From the NCBI GenBank assembly GCA_013350335.1, contig CM023536.1, forward strand, positions 45,330,314 to 45,394,313: a DNA stretch of 64,000 nt. The letters are read 5' to 3'. The stretch is from Chimonanthus salicifolius (Eukaryota; Streptophyta; Magnoliopsida; Laurales; Calycanthaceae). Shown here one piece after another: positions 45,067 to 57,279 of this stretch. The notes below the pieces were generated by a model that ran no database searches, had not been told where the DNA came from, and was given only the letters and a program-made list of their open reading frames with translations. Position 1 is the first letter of the stretch. Every line of letters starts with the position of its first letter. The translations under genes were made by a program, and so were the position numbers.

Positions 45067-47318
45067 TCTTTCTTTCTTCGATCGTCCTTTCTTGTTCTTT
45101 CTGAGGAGAAGATTAATAGAGACCAACTCCTGCTCCACTCCCATCCATTTGAAAGTCACTTGTGATTTTGGGCTAAGCAAATAAAGAAGAAGAGTTTAAA
45201 ATGAACGTCTTATTTCAACCTCCTGATTGTTCTTCTTCCGCGTACGAGAAAATGCAGATTTTGGGTCATTACTTTATAAAATCTGATCATAATAGATTAA
45301 TAGAGTAACAATTTCACACTTCGGAATTCAATTATCAGACGTTCTTCATCTATTTTTCTACAACTTGTCTTACAAGGTGAAGATAACCCATCCGACAAGC
45401 CTAAAATTGATGACACGTAAAAGTCTTCACCAAACATTTTTCATGTGATCGAGAATCTAAATCAATTAACTTCATATTCACTGTGGATAGTATTCCTTAC
45501 TCAACATTATTGGGGAAAGCAACTATATTTTCGGTAGGAGAAGTAGCGGGATAAATGAGCATCATGGTAAAATCCGTGTCATATACAAAAAGTGTCTGTA
45601 GAAAGAACGCTGGCCTTTTTTATAGAGTCAATTGAAATATAGACCTTAAGAACTTAGAACTCGAAAAGGCGACTGTGATTGATGAAAATGGGGCTTTAGT
45701 GATGATGTTAATGGTGGTGGCAGTGGATGTCTTATGAGGATTATTCTAAACATAAAAAAGAAAACATCCTTACTGATTTAGATTTATCATTAAATGGGCT
45801 CCATATGGGCCAGTCCACTGAAGGAAACTTTCTACTCTAATTGACTGTAGTTTGCCAACAAGACATTGACACGAGAATAGACATTGAAAATGTTATTCCA
45901 GTCTCATGGAATGACATATTAACCACTCTGTCACACTAATAATTTTGTATTAACAAACAGATTTCAGTTTTTAAATAGAACCACATCGGAATCATTCTTA
46001 GCTCCATTCTCCTTATTTGCCTACCAAACAACGGCTACGCTCCATTCTACGGGTAGAAGTCTCGGTATTGGCCGATATTCGGATATGGACTGAGATTATC
46101 TCTCTTATTTTTTTTTTCTTTTTACAAAACCCACCAATATCGGCCGATATCGGATATCGGCCGATATCAGCAATATATATCGGATATTGGCCGATATCCC
46201 ATTCCATGAAGCCTATTAGTAGCCATGCCCATATCTACGCTAATAGAGCACATTTTGCATGGACCAGCTTATGATAATAGAATAAGCCAATGACAAATCT
46301 GAACATGTTCATCCCATTCACTCATTACTATTAACAAGATACAAGTAAAAATGACATTAATCAAATGTCTCAAAAGTAAAATTTGAGAGAGGATTTTAGG
46401 AGAATTTTGCTCAAAGTCTGGCTCTAATATCATGTAGAATTGAGGAGAATGGTTTAAAGACTCTTGTCATTGAAATCAGTACATATAGAAATTACAGGTA
46501 TCTCAATGAGAAAAGAATCAGCCAATAAATTAATTTACAATCTCATGATTAGAGAAGCTGACAACTAAGGGAATACACATTTATAAAAAGTCAATCGGGT
46601 GAAGAATTTCCTTTAATAAATAACCTATTAATGTATGCTTATATGATCTGTAGAGAAGGTCTAACAAATCAACTTCAACCATTAATCTGGGGGAAGGGGA
46701 ACAAACCACTACTATTGCACTTTCTGGGAACTGTCTAATGGAAGAGTCTAAGACGACTTGGGGAATTCAAGACAAAAGAGGAATGCAGGCTTGGACAAAA
46801 AGCACAAATTTAGAAGGGTTTTGGTGAATGAGAATCTAATTTTTACATGAAAAACAATTTTGATGGCCAGAAAGACATGATGGTCTGTTTGGAGAGGGTT
46901 TGCACATTTCTTTTCAAGTCATTTGCAGAGATTTCGAAGCAAACAATTTGAAATTCTAAAGGCCATTTAGGACAAGTTCCGAAGGCTGCTTTAATGAATC
47001 ATGATTTTCAAATAATTCAATTCACTAATGCCATACTTGGCTACTAAATTTTGGATATAGGATCAACAAATGAGTATAGAAAGCTATCCAATTAGGCCAG
47101 GAAGGAAACCCACCCAATAAAAGGGTTGGCTGTTAAAAAATAAAATAAGGAGTGATAGTAGCACTTGAAAAAACAATTTTGAGGTAGTATTAGAAAAAAT
47201 CATGAAAAAATCTCCAGCTACGACCTCTATGTGCAAAGAGGATGATTAGTCTGGTCATTGCACCCGACAGAGATGCCCAAGACTAGTATGTTGCCTATTT
47301 CAATGAATTTGTGAAGTG
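45067..47318. other. 5' flank of NSL1-like gene, copy B
   Basis: Collinear with copy A 3682-5897. It contains the second copy of the palindromic MITE and no convincing gene. Confidence 0.7.
46048..46199. mobile_element. hAT-type MITE, copy B, 3' end lost
   Basis: The orthologue of 4596-4779. It begins TACGGGTAGAAG after CTCCATTC and stops at GGCCGATATCCC. The right terminus (TTTACACCCCTG) is missing. The TATCGGCCGATA palindromes are arranged differently from copy A, with an extra unit. Confidence 0.75.
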
Positions 47319-47565
47319 ACAATAAGTCTCACATCGATTAATTCAAGAAATCAATGACTCCATATAATACTTGAGGCACCATCCTCTCAACGGCTAACTT
47401 TTGAGAGTGAATTCTATCTCAAGAATGTTATCAGGTCGTGGTTTTCTAACATGATATCAGAATAGGTTTTGCGTGCCCAGTGAACATGAGGGTGGGTCTG
47501 AAGTTTCCACGTGTATCTCAAGAATGTTATCAAGTCATGAATTTCTAATAGAATCTCTATAATAG
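47319..47565 (+). mobile_element. LTR/TRIM-like remnant, copy B (uninterrupted)
   Basis: Begins ACAATAAGTCTCACATCG and ends after a second CAAGAATGTTATCAAGTCATG unit. The primer site is mutated to TGATATCAGAATAGG. In copy A this same segment hosts the Copia at its left edge and the hAT in its middle, and the Ac-type hAT lies just beyond it. Confidence 0.65.
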
Positions 47566-47882
47566 GGTTTCCTGGTATATACATAATTGGCCAATTCGAG
47601 TGACCAAACTACATGGAAATAACTTAATGGGATTACAAAATAAAAGAAAATAGGAGCAGATCAATGTCAAACAACCCTCCAATGATAGAAATTGCATTCA
47701 TATACTTAGAATTCCTGCTTGTTAGCTTGTATATATAGGACGCATACAGACATACTAGAGAAAATTTACCCATACAAACAAGATCAAGTGGTAATTGTAT
47801 GCCTAATTGCTAGGCATCCAGATTATATCACTTTATAACTTTCCAAACACAACACAAATTGCCTCTCGTTCTTCTTTAGGAA

Positions 47883-50585
47883 TTACTCGCCGAATAGAGA
47901 GACCACCTGATACTTAGCTGACTGCCTAAATCTCTGAGGAAGGAAGAAAGCACCGCCCAGCCTCTGTTGCAAGTAAATGAGGATGGCAAACAACAATCCT
48001 CCACAAGGAATGACAACATCCCAAGCAGCAGAGTACAAATCCCCGTCTGGGTCTGCATAGATGTAAGATGTTTTCACATAAGGTAGTCTCATGTGTGCTC
48101 TGTAAGCATCATATGCATGTGGCACCAACCTAACAAGTGTGGTACCAACATAGAAGGAAGGGGCAAGAACCCTCTCACTAGAGTTTGAAAACAAGTTGAG
48201 CAGAACCTGAGGCAGAAGAAAACCATCAAGAATCAATCCAGCAAATGATCTAAGGTCCTCCCAGAAAGAGCGCTCAGACCCAACAGCCACGAGTGTTGAT
48301 TTCTTCCAATGCACAAACCAAGCAATCAAGCCTCCCACAAGATACAGTATCAAACACAAACCTATGACCTTTTTCTCTGCAGTCCAAAAGCCCTCTTTGC
48401 TTCCTTGGTCCAGTCTTGCCGAAAATGCAAGCTGGAGAAGGCGTAATTGGAGCAGGAAAACGATCATAGTAACAACTCTCACCACAACTTCAGTGGATTC
48501 AACCCACCTACCACTCCAAATCAGATCCCTGCTGCGGTCCCTGATGAGAAATGCCTCAAAGTTGAGAACCAAAGGGACCATGTACCCAAGAGTGATAATC
48601 ACAAGCATTAGAAGAGACATGGAGGGAAGCACTACACGGTTCTTTTTCACGTAAAGGAGCTGCCGCCTAATGAATACACCTGCAAGAGAGAGAGATATAA
48701 GAAGCATGACAGTCTCTAAATTCATTCTCCATATCGTTTCTTTGGCTTCTTTGGTATAGTAATTGTGTGAAGAAAATTGGATGGGCTCCATATAGAGAGG
48801 GTCTGTCTTATTTCTGGTGCTTTGGATGGTGACATTGGACAGCTGCCCTGTTTCAGAATTGAATGGAGCAAACTCGATGTCGATGAGAATACTGCAGTCC
48901 ATGGTAATATTCTCAGAAAATCTCTTACAACCAACCATGCACAACATACCAGTTTCAGCATCATAAACGCCCTCTGCAGAGATCAAAAGCCCATCTTTCT
49001 CTTTCATGGATGCATTGAAACTGGAAAATGAAATTGCTATGGAATAGCTGACATCCAAGAGGCTGTGATTAGAAGAGTTGGATTGTGGGATAGAAGGCAT
49101 GGAGAAAAAAGGGTCATTGAAGGCCTGCCCAATTGATAGAGGTGCTGCCCTACCCCATGCCCATCCCCATTTAGTATCTACAGGGATATGAAAGTCCATG
49201 TCGTCAAAAGATTTACCATCTGGAAATCTCTTCCCTGCAACTTCAACGTTCTTCTTTCTACACGAATTTCTGATCATGCCCGGTTCAGCATACTGGTATT
49301 CAAGATCTGAAACGCTTCCCCTTCTTCCAATACTTATGGAAGAGCTACTCACTCTTCCAATTACACTCTGAAATTTGATCTGATTGAAGTAACCGGGTTC
49401 ATTTTCCTTTCTTTTGCTCCATAAACTTCCAATAGCATTGCTCCTCCTCTTTAAAGACAAGACCTTCGGGAATTTCAAGCTCAAACCAACAGAGCAATCA
49501 TCTTCAACATATGTTTCTGTCAAATTAGTAGACTCTTTTGATTTCCTCAAGCGGCAGGCCGCAAAACAGAGCTGGTTCTTCTTCTCATCCCAAACTCCCT
49601 CCCCAACCAATGATGTTTCAGGTATCAAAGGAACGTTATAAGGTACATCACTCGGGTTAGCAAACCGTAGATACATACGCATTCTTCCCTTTTCAGAACA
49701 CTGTACTCCACCAAGAATCATTAAGCTGGGCAAAAACCCGTCAAAAGGACTGCATCTCCTAGAATTGCAATCACCTCCATAATCCAGTTCAAATTCTTTG
49801 TCGTGCAGCGATGAAAGCATCAAGCAAATATTTGTACCGGGCTCCAAACTCCGCGTTTTAAGGCCACTTCCATCGTCCTCTTTGCACCCACTTGCGGTTT
49901 CGGGTACTAGAGTGTAGCTATACGACTTCTGAGCAAAACCCAAGATGGAAATGGTGTCAAAATGATTTGGATTCTCAGGCAGGTCTGTGCTCTCCAATGT
50001 ACCTGTAACGATACTAGTAGAGATGTTGGAAGCTTTTGGATAGTTGAGCTTGAAAACGGTAGAAAGTTGGAGGGAAGTATCTTCGTTAGGAAGGCCGTAG
50101 CCGGAACCGACCATGCAGAGCATGCCCACCGATTCGGACCAGAAGCCATGAAGTTGCAGCAGGACCCCGTCTCTGAAGGCCCGACGAGATCGGGCGGTGG
50201 AGGCGTTCCGGACGCCATAGAAGGCTTTTTCATTGTACATGCGTAAGGTTGCATAGATTTGAATGACTCCTTCCCTTTGGGTCTTGTAGATGCTGCTTGG
50301 GTATAAATATAGACGGGTGTCGGGAGACTGGGAGGCGGAGAAAATTTGGTGGCCACCATTGAAATAGGCGCCATCTAGTTGGATGAAGGAACTGAGCTCG
50401 ACACCAGTGGAGATGGATTCTGGGACGAGGGAGTTGCAGTGTTGGGTATAAGAAGGTTTGGTGGGATGAGAAGAGGCTCTGCCCCCGGTGGAGAGCAGTG
50501 CTACTATGAGGAGGAAGAAGAAAAGCAGATAAGAAATCCCGACAGTTGGTTTGTTGAAGGGAGGGAGAAAGGAGCGACTGGCCAT
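47883..50585 (-). CDS. DUF2921 family membrane protein, gene 1, copy B (intact)
   Basis: A single open frame of 900 residues from MASRSFLPPFNK. A signal peptide lies at about 16-36 (ISYLLFFFLLIVALLSTGG). A large lumenal region (about 37-620) holds three related blocks with an LC(M/F) core: SVGMLCMVGSG, NQLCFAACRL and TGMLCMVGCK. About seven membrane segments follow (approximately 624-645, 654-678, 700-722, 740-758, 780-800, 808-826, 855-873). The C-terminal part resembles the membrane region of Tul1/FLY-type transmembrane E3 ligases up to LGGAFFLPQRF, but no RING finger follows. Biochemical function is unknown. An upstream ATG (MANLL) is out of frame here. This is the only undamaged DUF2921 gene in the window. 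Confidence 0.93.
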   Translation of the reverse strand: MASRSFLPPFNKPTVGISYLLFFFLLIVALLSTGGRASSHPTKPSYTQHCNSLVPESISTGVELSSFIQLDGAYFNGGHQIFSASQSPDTRLYLYPSSIYKTQREGVIQIYATLRMYNEKAFYGVRNASTARSRRAFRDGVLLQLHGFWSESVGMLCMVGSGYGLPNEDTSLQLSTVFKLNYPKASNISTSIVTGTLESTDLPENPNHFDTISILGFAQKSYSYTLVPETASGCKEDDGSGLKTRSLEPGTNICLMLSSLHDKEFELDYGGDCNSRRCSPFDGFLPSLMILGGVQCSEKGRMRMYLRFANPSDVPYNVPLIPETSLVGEGVWDEKKNQLCFAACRLRKSKESTNLTETYVEDDCSVGLSLKFPKVLSLKRRSNAIGSLWSKRKENEPGYFNQIKFQSVIGRVSSSSISIGRRGSVSDLEYQYAEPGMIRNSCRKKNVEVAGKRFPDGKSFDDMDFHIPVDTKWGWAWGRAAPLSIGQAFNDPFFSMPSIPQSNSSNHSLLDVSYSIAISFSSFNASMKEKDGLLISAEGVYDAETGMLCMVGCKRFSENITMDCSILIDIEFAPFNSETGQLSNVTIQSTRNKTDPLYMEPIQFSSHNYYTKEAKETIWRMNLETVMLLISLSLAGVFIRRQLLYVKKNRVVLPSMSLLMLVIITLGYMVPLVLNFEAFLIRDRSRDLIWSGRWVESTEVVVRVVTMIVFLLQLRLLQLAFSARLDQGSKEGFWTAEKKVIGLCLILYLVGGLIAWFVHWKKSTLVAVGSERSFWEDLRSFAGLILDGFLLPQVLLNLFSNSSERVLAPSFYVGTTLVRLVPHAYDAYRAHMRLPYVKTSYIYADPDGDLYSAAWDVVIPCGGLLFAILIYLQQRLGGAFFLPQRFRQSAKYQVVSLFGE

Positions 50586-50626
50586 CGTAGCTGTGGGAGT
50601 GGCAAGATTCACGAAGCAGATTTGCC

Positions 50627-50633
50627 ATTTATA
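50627..50633 (-). promoter_or_regulatory. TATA box, DUF2921 gene 1, copy B
   Basis: The minus strand reads TATAAAT 42-48 bases before the ATG at 50585. It is conserved in copy A and implies a very short 5' UTR. Confidence 0.55.
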
Positions 50634-51140
50634 ATATTTTTTTTTCTGTGGAGTCCTAAGTCTTTAAATTCTCTCTTCAATTAACGACTATAGAGTTTCT
50701 GGCTTCCAAATTTAAGACAGTGAATTTCATAATTAAAAGACGAAAAATAAATTTATACTTTAACAACTCATTTCAGATTGAAAAACTGGATGGGTTTTGA
50801 TTGTATTTTAAGAATCTGGAGCCTCTTTCTACACTCAACTTTTCTTGCATTTATTTATATAAATTATTAGGTGGATGAACAATAACTCCAGTGGATGACT
50901 TGACTTGCACAAATCTTCGTGGATCCTTCGTGGGATTTAGACCGTTGATGTTTGGGGTGAGGAGCACAGTCCAACAAGACTAGCCAGCTGGGGAAGACTC
51001 ACCGGCAGTGGACTCTGTAGGCTTCTTCTCCTTCCACAGAAAATAAGCAATGATTTAATTTAAATATTATGTTTGAAAATTTACAAGGGCTAAACTTTAT
51101 CTAAAGTCATGACGTCTAGTGCATTGACTTTGAATTAAGC

Positions 51141-51320
51141 TTATTCAAAGTATTTCAGAAAGACCACGTGATCAAAGTCATGTTTGACAAAGACCCATTT
51201 AGCATCTTCCAAACTCAATCCGCTGCTGCTAATTTGCTGCTGTAAATTCCGATAAACAGCCATGCTAACGACACAGTTAAGAGTTCCTAACAGTGCCATT
51301 AGCAACACGTTTTGAGTCAT
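51141..51320 (-). CDS. Short conserved reading frame, unknown, copy B
   Basis: 59 residues from MTQNVLLMALLGTLNC, with GLSLEDAKWVFVKHDFDH; a hydrophobic N-terminal segment and a polar tail. The frame is longer than in copy A, where a stop comes after HDSDIT. An in-frame extension upstream (from 51356) adds CFHCHECHG. Family not recognised; it may be a decayed exon. Confidence 0.3.
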   Translation of the reverse strand: MTQNVLLMALLGTLNCVVSMAVYRNLQQQISSSGLSLEDAKWVFVKHDFDHVVFLKYFE

Positions 51321-52499
51321 GCCGTGGCACTCGTGGCAGTGGAAACAAGGTTTCAAAAATTGAACCGTCTAAAGTTCAATTGAATTCAACTGTGGTCAAA
51401 TTCAAACTTGTATTATTAATAAAATATTATAAATAATATTAAAATATTAATTAATATTTCATTGATGAATTAAAATAAAAATTTAAACAAAAAATAGAGT
51501 TCTCTATCAAATATCAACTTCCATTGTTTAAATCGATAAAATAAGCATATTTAAATAAAATTTATTTATTATATATTGCATATAGACAAATTATGGTTTA
51601 ATTTAATAAAGTTAATGAGATGATAAATAAATTAAAATTATAACTGAGTCATGAGAGCTCTTAAAATTATAATTGATATATTTTTCATCATTTATACAAT
51701 GACAATTAAAAAAAAAAGTTTAATATCTCTTATTATAAAAAACATCAGCATTCTCATCAATTCTTTAATTTTTTTTAAATTCAAGAAGACATTCTCAACT
51801 AAGCAATTTTGTTTGAAATGGGCGGTTAGAATTAAACCATCTAAGCATTCTATTTTGTTGTATAAATCTAATGGTTATTTAAGTTAAATAAAAATGATCT
51901 TTAATAAATGAATAATTTACTTCATTTGAGGGCTATAAAAATATAGCACAATATTTGGAACTATTTCTAAATATAAAAAATATAAAGTTTCTTGAGAGTA
52001 TATAAATATGTAAGTAAAACAAATATATTTTGACCTGAAGTTTTGAAATATTAATTTTTATATATTTTCTCAACTCATCTTTAGTGGCCACTGAGTATTG
52101 TAAGTTTGTAACTCCCAGCAAGCAATCCCATGTTTGAGAGCAAGTGCATGTTCAACTTTGAGTGTGGCGATTAGGGTCACATGTCCATGTTCAACAGTTA
52201 AGTGTAATTTCCAGACTCCTATAAGTCCCACATGGAAAACATAATTTTGATAGATCAATTAAGTCATATTTTTTAATACTATAAAATTTAAGTATTAAAA
52301 TATAATTTAAATTAATCTAACTTTGAAGATTTAAAAAAATATATCTTCATTGTCTTAAACAAGATAAATTTTGATGATCCACATATTTAATGAAGTTCTT
52401 TTAAATGAATTCATTTTATCCAATTTGGTGAACTCCATGCTTTGGTGTACATAGTAAAACGATACACACGAATGTAAATGAGTGATTATGGGCAATCTT

Positions 52500-52850
52500 C
52501 AATCAGCTTTGGGAGACCTAAATGAAGTTGGCCCCATTATCCCATTAATTATGTTATCTAGACTCATGTAAATCCTTATATTTTTCTCCCTTTCACCGAT
52601 GTGGAACTCGTTCGTGCCCTAACAATCTTTTGAATAGAATGTCGGCAACCACTCTGTTCGACTAGATAATTCTGAATCCACATGTAATGACTTGGAAAAT
52701 CTAGCTCTGATACCATTATTAGGACTGAACTTCTAACTCAAAAGATTGGTTTGATAGATGGAGATATCGCCTTATATAACTCTTTAATTTTCTCCCCCTC
52801 TCATCAATGTGGGACTCGTTCCTACCACAACAAACACATGACTAAAACAT
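52500..52850 (-). mobile_element. TRIM-like LTR remnant, copy B
   Basis: Paired LTR-end texts TTCACCGATGTGGAACTCGT (about 52587) and CTCATCAATGTGGGACTCGT (about 52801). GCTCTGATACCAT between them (about 52704-52716) is the complement of a tRNA-iMet primer site. Orientation is minus. Confidence 0.55.
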
Positions 52851-53484
52851 GATCAACATATGATCTCAGTTGTCCCTGCTCTCTTACATCCATCACAGAC
52901 TCAAAAACAAGTCTTACAGACCCTAGTTCAAAATACTCCCTTCTCCTAACAAAAAGGGCAAAAAAAAATCGCTTTGGATCCACAGCTCTTTAAAGATTTC
53001 CTCCGCTCAAATTCAATCCCATATTTTTTATCAAAGACTATGACTCTATACAAATAAATTCTGTCAAACTTTAAATGTTGAAAGCGCAAATAACTCATGT
53101 AAACTCTTTGCATACAAGAAACCATTCAACCAGGCTCATTGTTTAGAGCTCTTCTAAGAACATTTTCAAATTTTAATTGATATTTGTTTAATATTAGTTC
53201 AGATTTTGAGCGATAGATATGCTATCTTGACAAATCTAAATACAAATGTCAACCTCAAATTAATGAAATAAATAACTTATGACGTTTCAATATTTCAAAT
53301 TAATAAAACACCATAATCACTATTCGATGACACTTAAAGTAATTAATCTTCTCATTGTTGGCTTGTATATCAACACGGGAAGATACAGCTTTAAAGCTTA
53401 GATAAGAAACTAAAACATTTCTTCTTTCCAAAAGCAAAGGCATACAGGGCCTTGGGTTCTTGATGGACCGATAGTTAATGGGAG

Positions 53485-56225
53485 TTACCCAACTACAGGG
53501 ACCTTCTCATACTCGGCTGACTTTCTAAATCTAAGAGGGAGGAAGAAAGCACCACCAAGCCTTCTGTTGCAAGTAAATGAGAACAGCAAACACCAATCCC
53601 CCACAAGGAATGATGACATCCCAAGCAGCAGAGTACAAATCTCCATCTGGGTTTGCATAAATATAAGAGGCCTGCATATATGGTAGTCTCATATGAGCTC
53701 TGTAAGCATCATATGCATGAGGCACCAACCTAACAACTGTGGTTCCTACATAGAAGGAAAGGGCAAGAGCCTTGTCATTGGAATTCCAAAACAAGTTGAG
53801 CAGAATCTGAGGCAGAAGAAAACCATCAAGAATCAATCCAGCAAATGATCTAAGGTCCTCCCAGAACGAGTGCTCAGACCCAACAGCCACCAATGTTGAC
53901 ACTGACGCTGCCACTGGGTCCTCAATTTTCTTCCAATGCACAAACCAAGCAATCAATCCACCCACAAGATACAGCACTAAACACAACCAAAGGGCCTTCT
54001 TCTCTGCAACCCACAAGCCCTTTTTGTTGCCTTGGGCCAATCTCGCAGAAAACGTAAGCTGGAGAAGGCGAAATTGCAGTAGAAAAGCCACCATTGTTAC
54101 GATCCTCACTACAATTTCGTTGGCTTCAACCCATCCATTACTCCATTGCAGATACCTGCTGTGGTCTCTCGAGAAAAATGCCTCAAAGTTGAGAACCAAA
54201 GGGATCATGTGCCCAAGAGTAAGAATCACAAGCATTAGAAGTGATATAGAGGGAAGCACTTCAGGGTTGTTTTTCACATAGAAGAGCTGCAGCCCAATGA
54301 ATACACATGCAAGAGTGAGAGAGCAAAGAAGCATGGTCATCTCCAAATCCATTCTCCATATGGTTTCTATGGATTCAAGGCCATAAATACCATCTGAAAC
54401 TATTTCCAAGGGCTCCATGTAAAGAGGGTCTTTCTTATTTCGTGTGCTTTTGATGGTTCCCTTGAGCTGCTGCCCTGTTTCTGAATTGAAGGGAGCAAAC
54501 TTCACGTTGATGAGAATTTCACAGTCCATGGAAACATTTTTCGCTGATTTCTTACTGCCGGAATCCAAATACCTGCACCCAACCATGCACAACATGCCAG
54601 TTTCTGCATCATACATGCCCTCTGCCGATATTACCATCTCTTTCGAGCTGTAAAATGAAAATCTCATGGAATAGCTTACATTCAAAAGTCTGTCGTCAGA
54701 AACAGCAGTTGTATAGTTGGCCACCGGCGGGAGAAATGAGTCATCAAAGACCTGATCAATTGATAATGGGCTTGCTGAGCCCCAACCTGATTCATCTCCA
54801 GTGCTCTTGATAGACATGTCGAATCTCATGTCCTGAAAAGAACTTCCATCTGGAAATTTCTGGCCTGAGACTTTGCTTCTCCTTCTTTGGGCATAATTTC
54901 CTGACCCGACCCAGTTGGGTATAGTTGTATTCCAGACCTGATACACCACTTCTTAATCTATTAAATCTGCCCCTTCTTCCGGCTGCACTCCTAAATCCAA
55001 TCGGACCGAAGTAACCGGTTTCATTAGACTGTCTTTTGCTCCATATACTTCCAATCGCGTTGCTTCTCATCTTCAAAGATAGAACTTTAGGGAACTGCAA
55101 GCTCAGCCCAATGGAGCAGTGATCTTCGACAGAGGTCTCTGTCAGAGAACCCTTGAAGTTCTTCAAACGACAGGCCACGAAACAGAGCCGATTCTTCTCA
55201 TCCCAAACTCCCTCCCCAACCAACGTCGTTTCGGGAATCAGAGGAACAACATAACGTAGAAAACTTGAGTTAGAAAAGCGCAAATACATGTGCATTTTCC
55301 CCTTTTCGGAGCACCGAATTCCACCAACAGTCATGATGTTGGGTAAAAACCCCCCATCGAAAGGACTGCATTTCCCAGCAGAGCAATCACCTCTATAGTC
55401 CAATTCAAATTCCTGGTTCGCAAACGGTAAAAGCATGGAGCAGACGTTCGTACCATGCTCCAAACTCAGCGATTTCTCTTTGCCTTCGTCGCCCCCCTCA
55501 CACATGCTCCCTGTTTCGGGCACTAGACTGTAGCTATATGTCTTCTGAGCATAACCCAGAATGGAAATCGGGTCGAAGTAGTTCGGGTTCGCCGGTGGGT
55601 CGGTGCTCTCTACAGTACCCGTAACGATACTAGTGGAGATGTTGGAAGCTTTGGGATAGTTGAGCTTGAAAACGGCAGAAAGCCGGAGCAGAGTGCCCTG
55701 GTTAGAGACTCCAGAACCGGTGCCGACAATGCAGAGCTTGCCGGCCGATTCAGACCAGAACCCATGAAGGTCCAAATGGACCCTTTCGCTATCAACCAGA
55801 CGATTAGATCGGTCGGTGGAGATGTTTTGGAGGATTCCGTAGGATAGTCTGTCGCGGAGGTTTAAGGTTGCATGGATTTGGATAGTGCCTTCGGTTTGAG
55901 TTTTATAGATGCTGTCTGGATAGAAACGGAGTTCATTCGGGTCCAAGGAGGAGTTGGGTCTTTGGGAGGTAGAGAAGATTTGGTGTCCGCCATTGAAATA
56001 GGCACCTTGAAGTCGGAGGAAGTCTGAGGAGTCGAGTTCAAGGCCATTTGAAATGGATTCTTGGACAAATGAATTGCAGTGTTGGCTATAGGAAGGTCTG
56101 ATTGGAGAAGAGGCACTGGCTATGGTGGAGAGCAGGGGTGCTGAGAAGAGGAAGAAGAGGAGAAGACAAGAAAACCTGTCCGTTGATTTGATGGAGTGAG
56201 GGAGAGATGAGAGAACAGCAGCCAT
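53485..56225 (-). pseudogene. DUF2921 gene 2, copy B (two frameshifts)
   Basis: Starts MAAVLSSLPHSIKSTDRF with a signal peptide (about 20-38) and follows gene 1 throughout (GKLCIVGTGSG, NRLCFVACRLK and TGMLCMVGCRY blocks, seven membrane segments). A small indel at about 54885-54910, between RKLCPKK and KVSGQKFPDG, throws the first 440 residues out of frame with the rest. A one-base insertion at about 53562 changes the end from LQQRLGGAFF to LQQKAWWCFLPPS and a stop; the fragment in copy A lacks this insertion. The original stop is at 53485-53487. Both errors could be sequencing errors, so this is the locus most worth resequencing. Confidence 0.85.
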
Positions 56226-56270
56226 TGCAGTTAGGGGAGTATCAAGAACAAAGAGAATCGCTGCCTTTAC

Positions 56271-56276
56271 TTATAG
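56271..56276 (-). promoter_or_regulatory. TATA-like box, DUF2921 gene 2, copy B
   Basis: CTATAA on the minus strand, 46-51 bases before the ATG at 56225, at a spacing similar to gene 1. Confidence 0.35.
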
Positions 56277-57279
56277 ATTTCTTTTATTTCTTAATTCCTT
56301 TCTTTCTTTCTACTGTGCATTGCTGGTATACGTTACCTACTACACCAATTTTATCTTTAGTTGAAAATTTAGACGAGGGAGAAGGATGATTCCTGTGTCA
56401 TGTGGGAATTGAAGTTAAAAAGAAAAATAATCTATACTCCTCAAATATAAAATGTATACAGGTATAAGATTTTTTTTCCGATCGAGCATGTTCAGATGTC
56501 TCATCTCATTAGTCTATTTTAGATATATGAAAATCTCTCAAATATGTACACATCGAATTTAAGACCTCACTTTATAAGATGAGCATTTTAACTGTGAGAC
56601 CAACCTCTTGAAGTTCAAGTATAAATTTTTTACCCATTAATTGATGGCTTCAACATTTTTATTTAAATGTTTATTTGAAATTTTTGATGTGAAAGTTATG
56701 CAATTTATAACCTTAATTATGATATCTAAAACATCTCTCTTCAGTTTGTAGAGGAATTCATAAATTATATTAATTTAAAATTAATGGCCATTTGTATGCT
56801 TGGATAGAATTAAGAGAAGTTGAGCATTGAGAGGGATTAATTATATATATTTTTTTTTTCCTCCATTGCAATGCTGGCTCTCATTTGGATAATTGCTACA
56901 GCTTTAATCCTCGTGTTGAACAAAATTTGAAATGATAAATCAAAATTTCCTCATAGCAACCAAAATCAAATTCTTTTAATGTGAATCACTTCATATCAAT
57001 AATAAAAAGTTCAAAATCAGCTGATTCTGAGATTTTAAGGGCATTTTAAGGGCCTTTTAATTATGAGTAAAGTCATTGCTCGCATTGGTGAGAGTTTATT
57101 TAACCAAGGCCAGCTCTGTTCAAAATTCATACTTTAATAAAAATCTATCGAATTAATGAATTTGACTGAGTTTGAAAAATATAATAAATTATAAAAAAAT
57201 ATTATCACATCTGACTTAAAATTCTGTAAAAATTTGGGGTCCCCATTTACACACCCAAATTTTCTGCCTCAACACACCC
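56277..57279. other. AT-rich intergenic region
   Basis: No gene, repeat or RNA is recognised. It lies upstream of DUF2921 gene 2 and left of the foldback element. Confidence 0.5.

Larger units (their letters stand above)
50634..53484. other. Intergenic region between DUF2921 genes 1 and 2, copy B
   Basis: Collinear with copy A 22116-24971. It contains the short conserved frame at 51141-51320, AT-rich sequence and a TRIM-like remnant. Nothing else is recognised. Confidence 0.65.
40845..53991. repeat. Segmental duplication, copy B (part matching copy A)
   Basis: This is the second copy, in direct orientation. Position 40845 corresponds to position 1 and position 53991 to 25477. It lacks the three large transposon insertions of copy A but carries its own LINE fragment at 43496-44050. 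The real unit probably begins at 25478, because sequence between there and 40844 belongs to the same NSL1-like gene. Its counterpart in copy A would lie left of the window. Confidence 0.93.

Noticed and set aside
47883..50585. PII-uridylyltransferase label often attached to DUF2921 proteins
   Set aside because: No nucleotidyltransferase motif is visible, and the protein has a signal peptide and about seven membrane segments.
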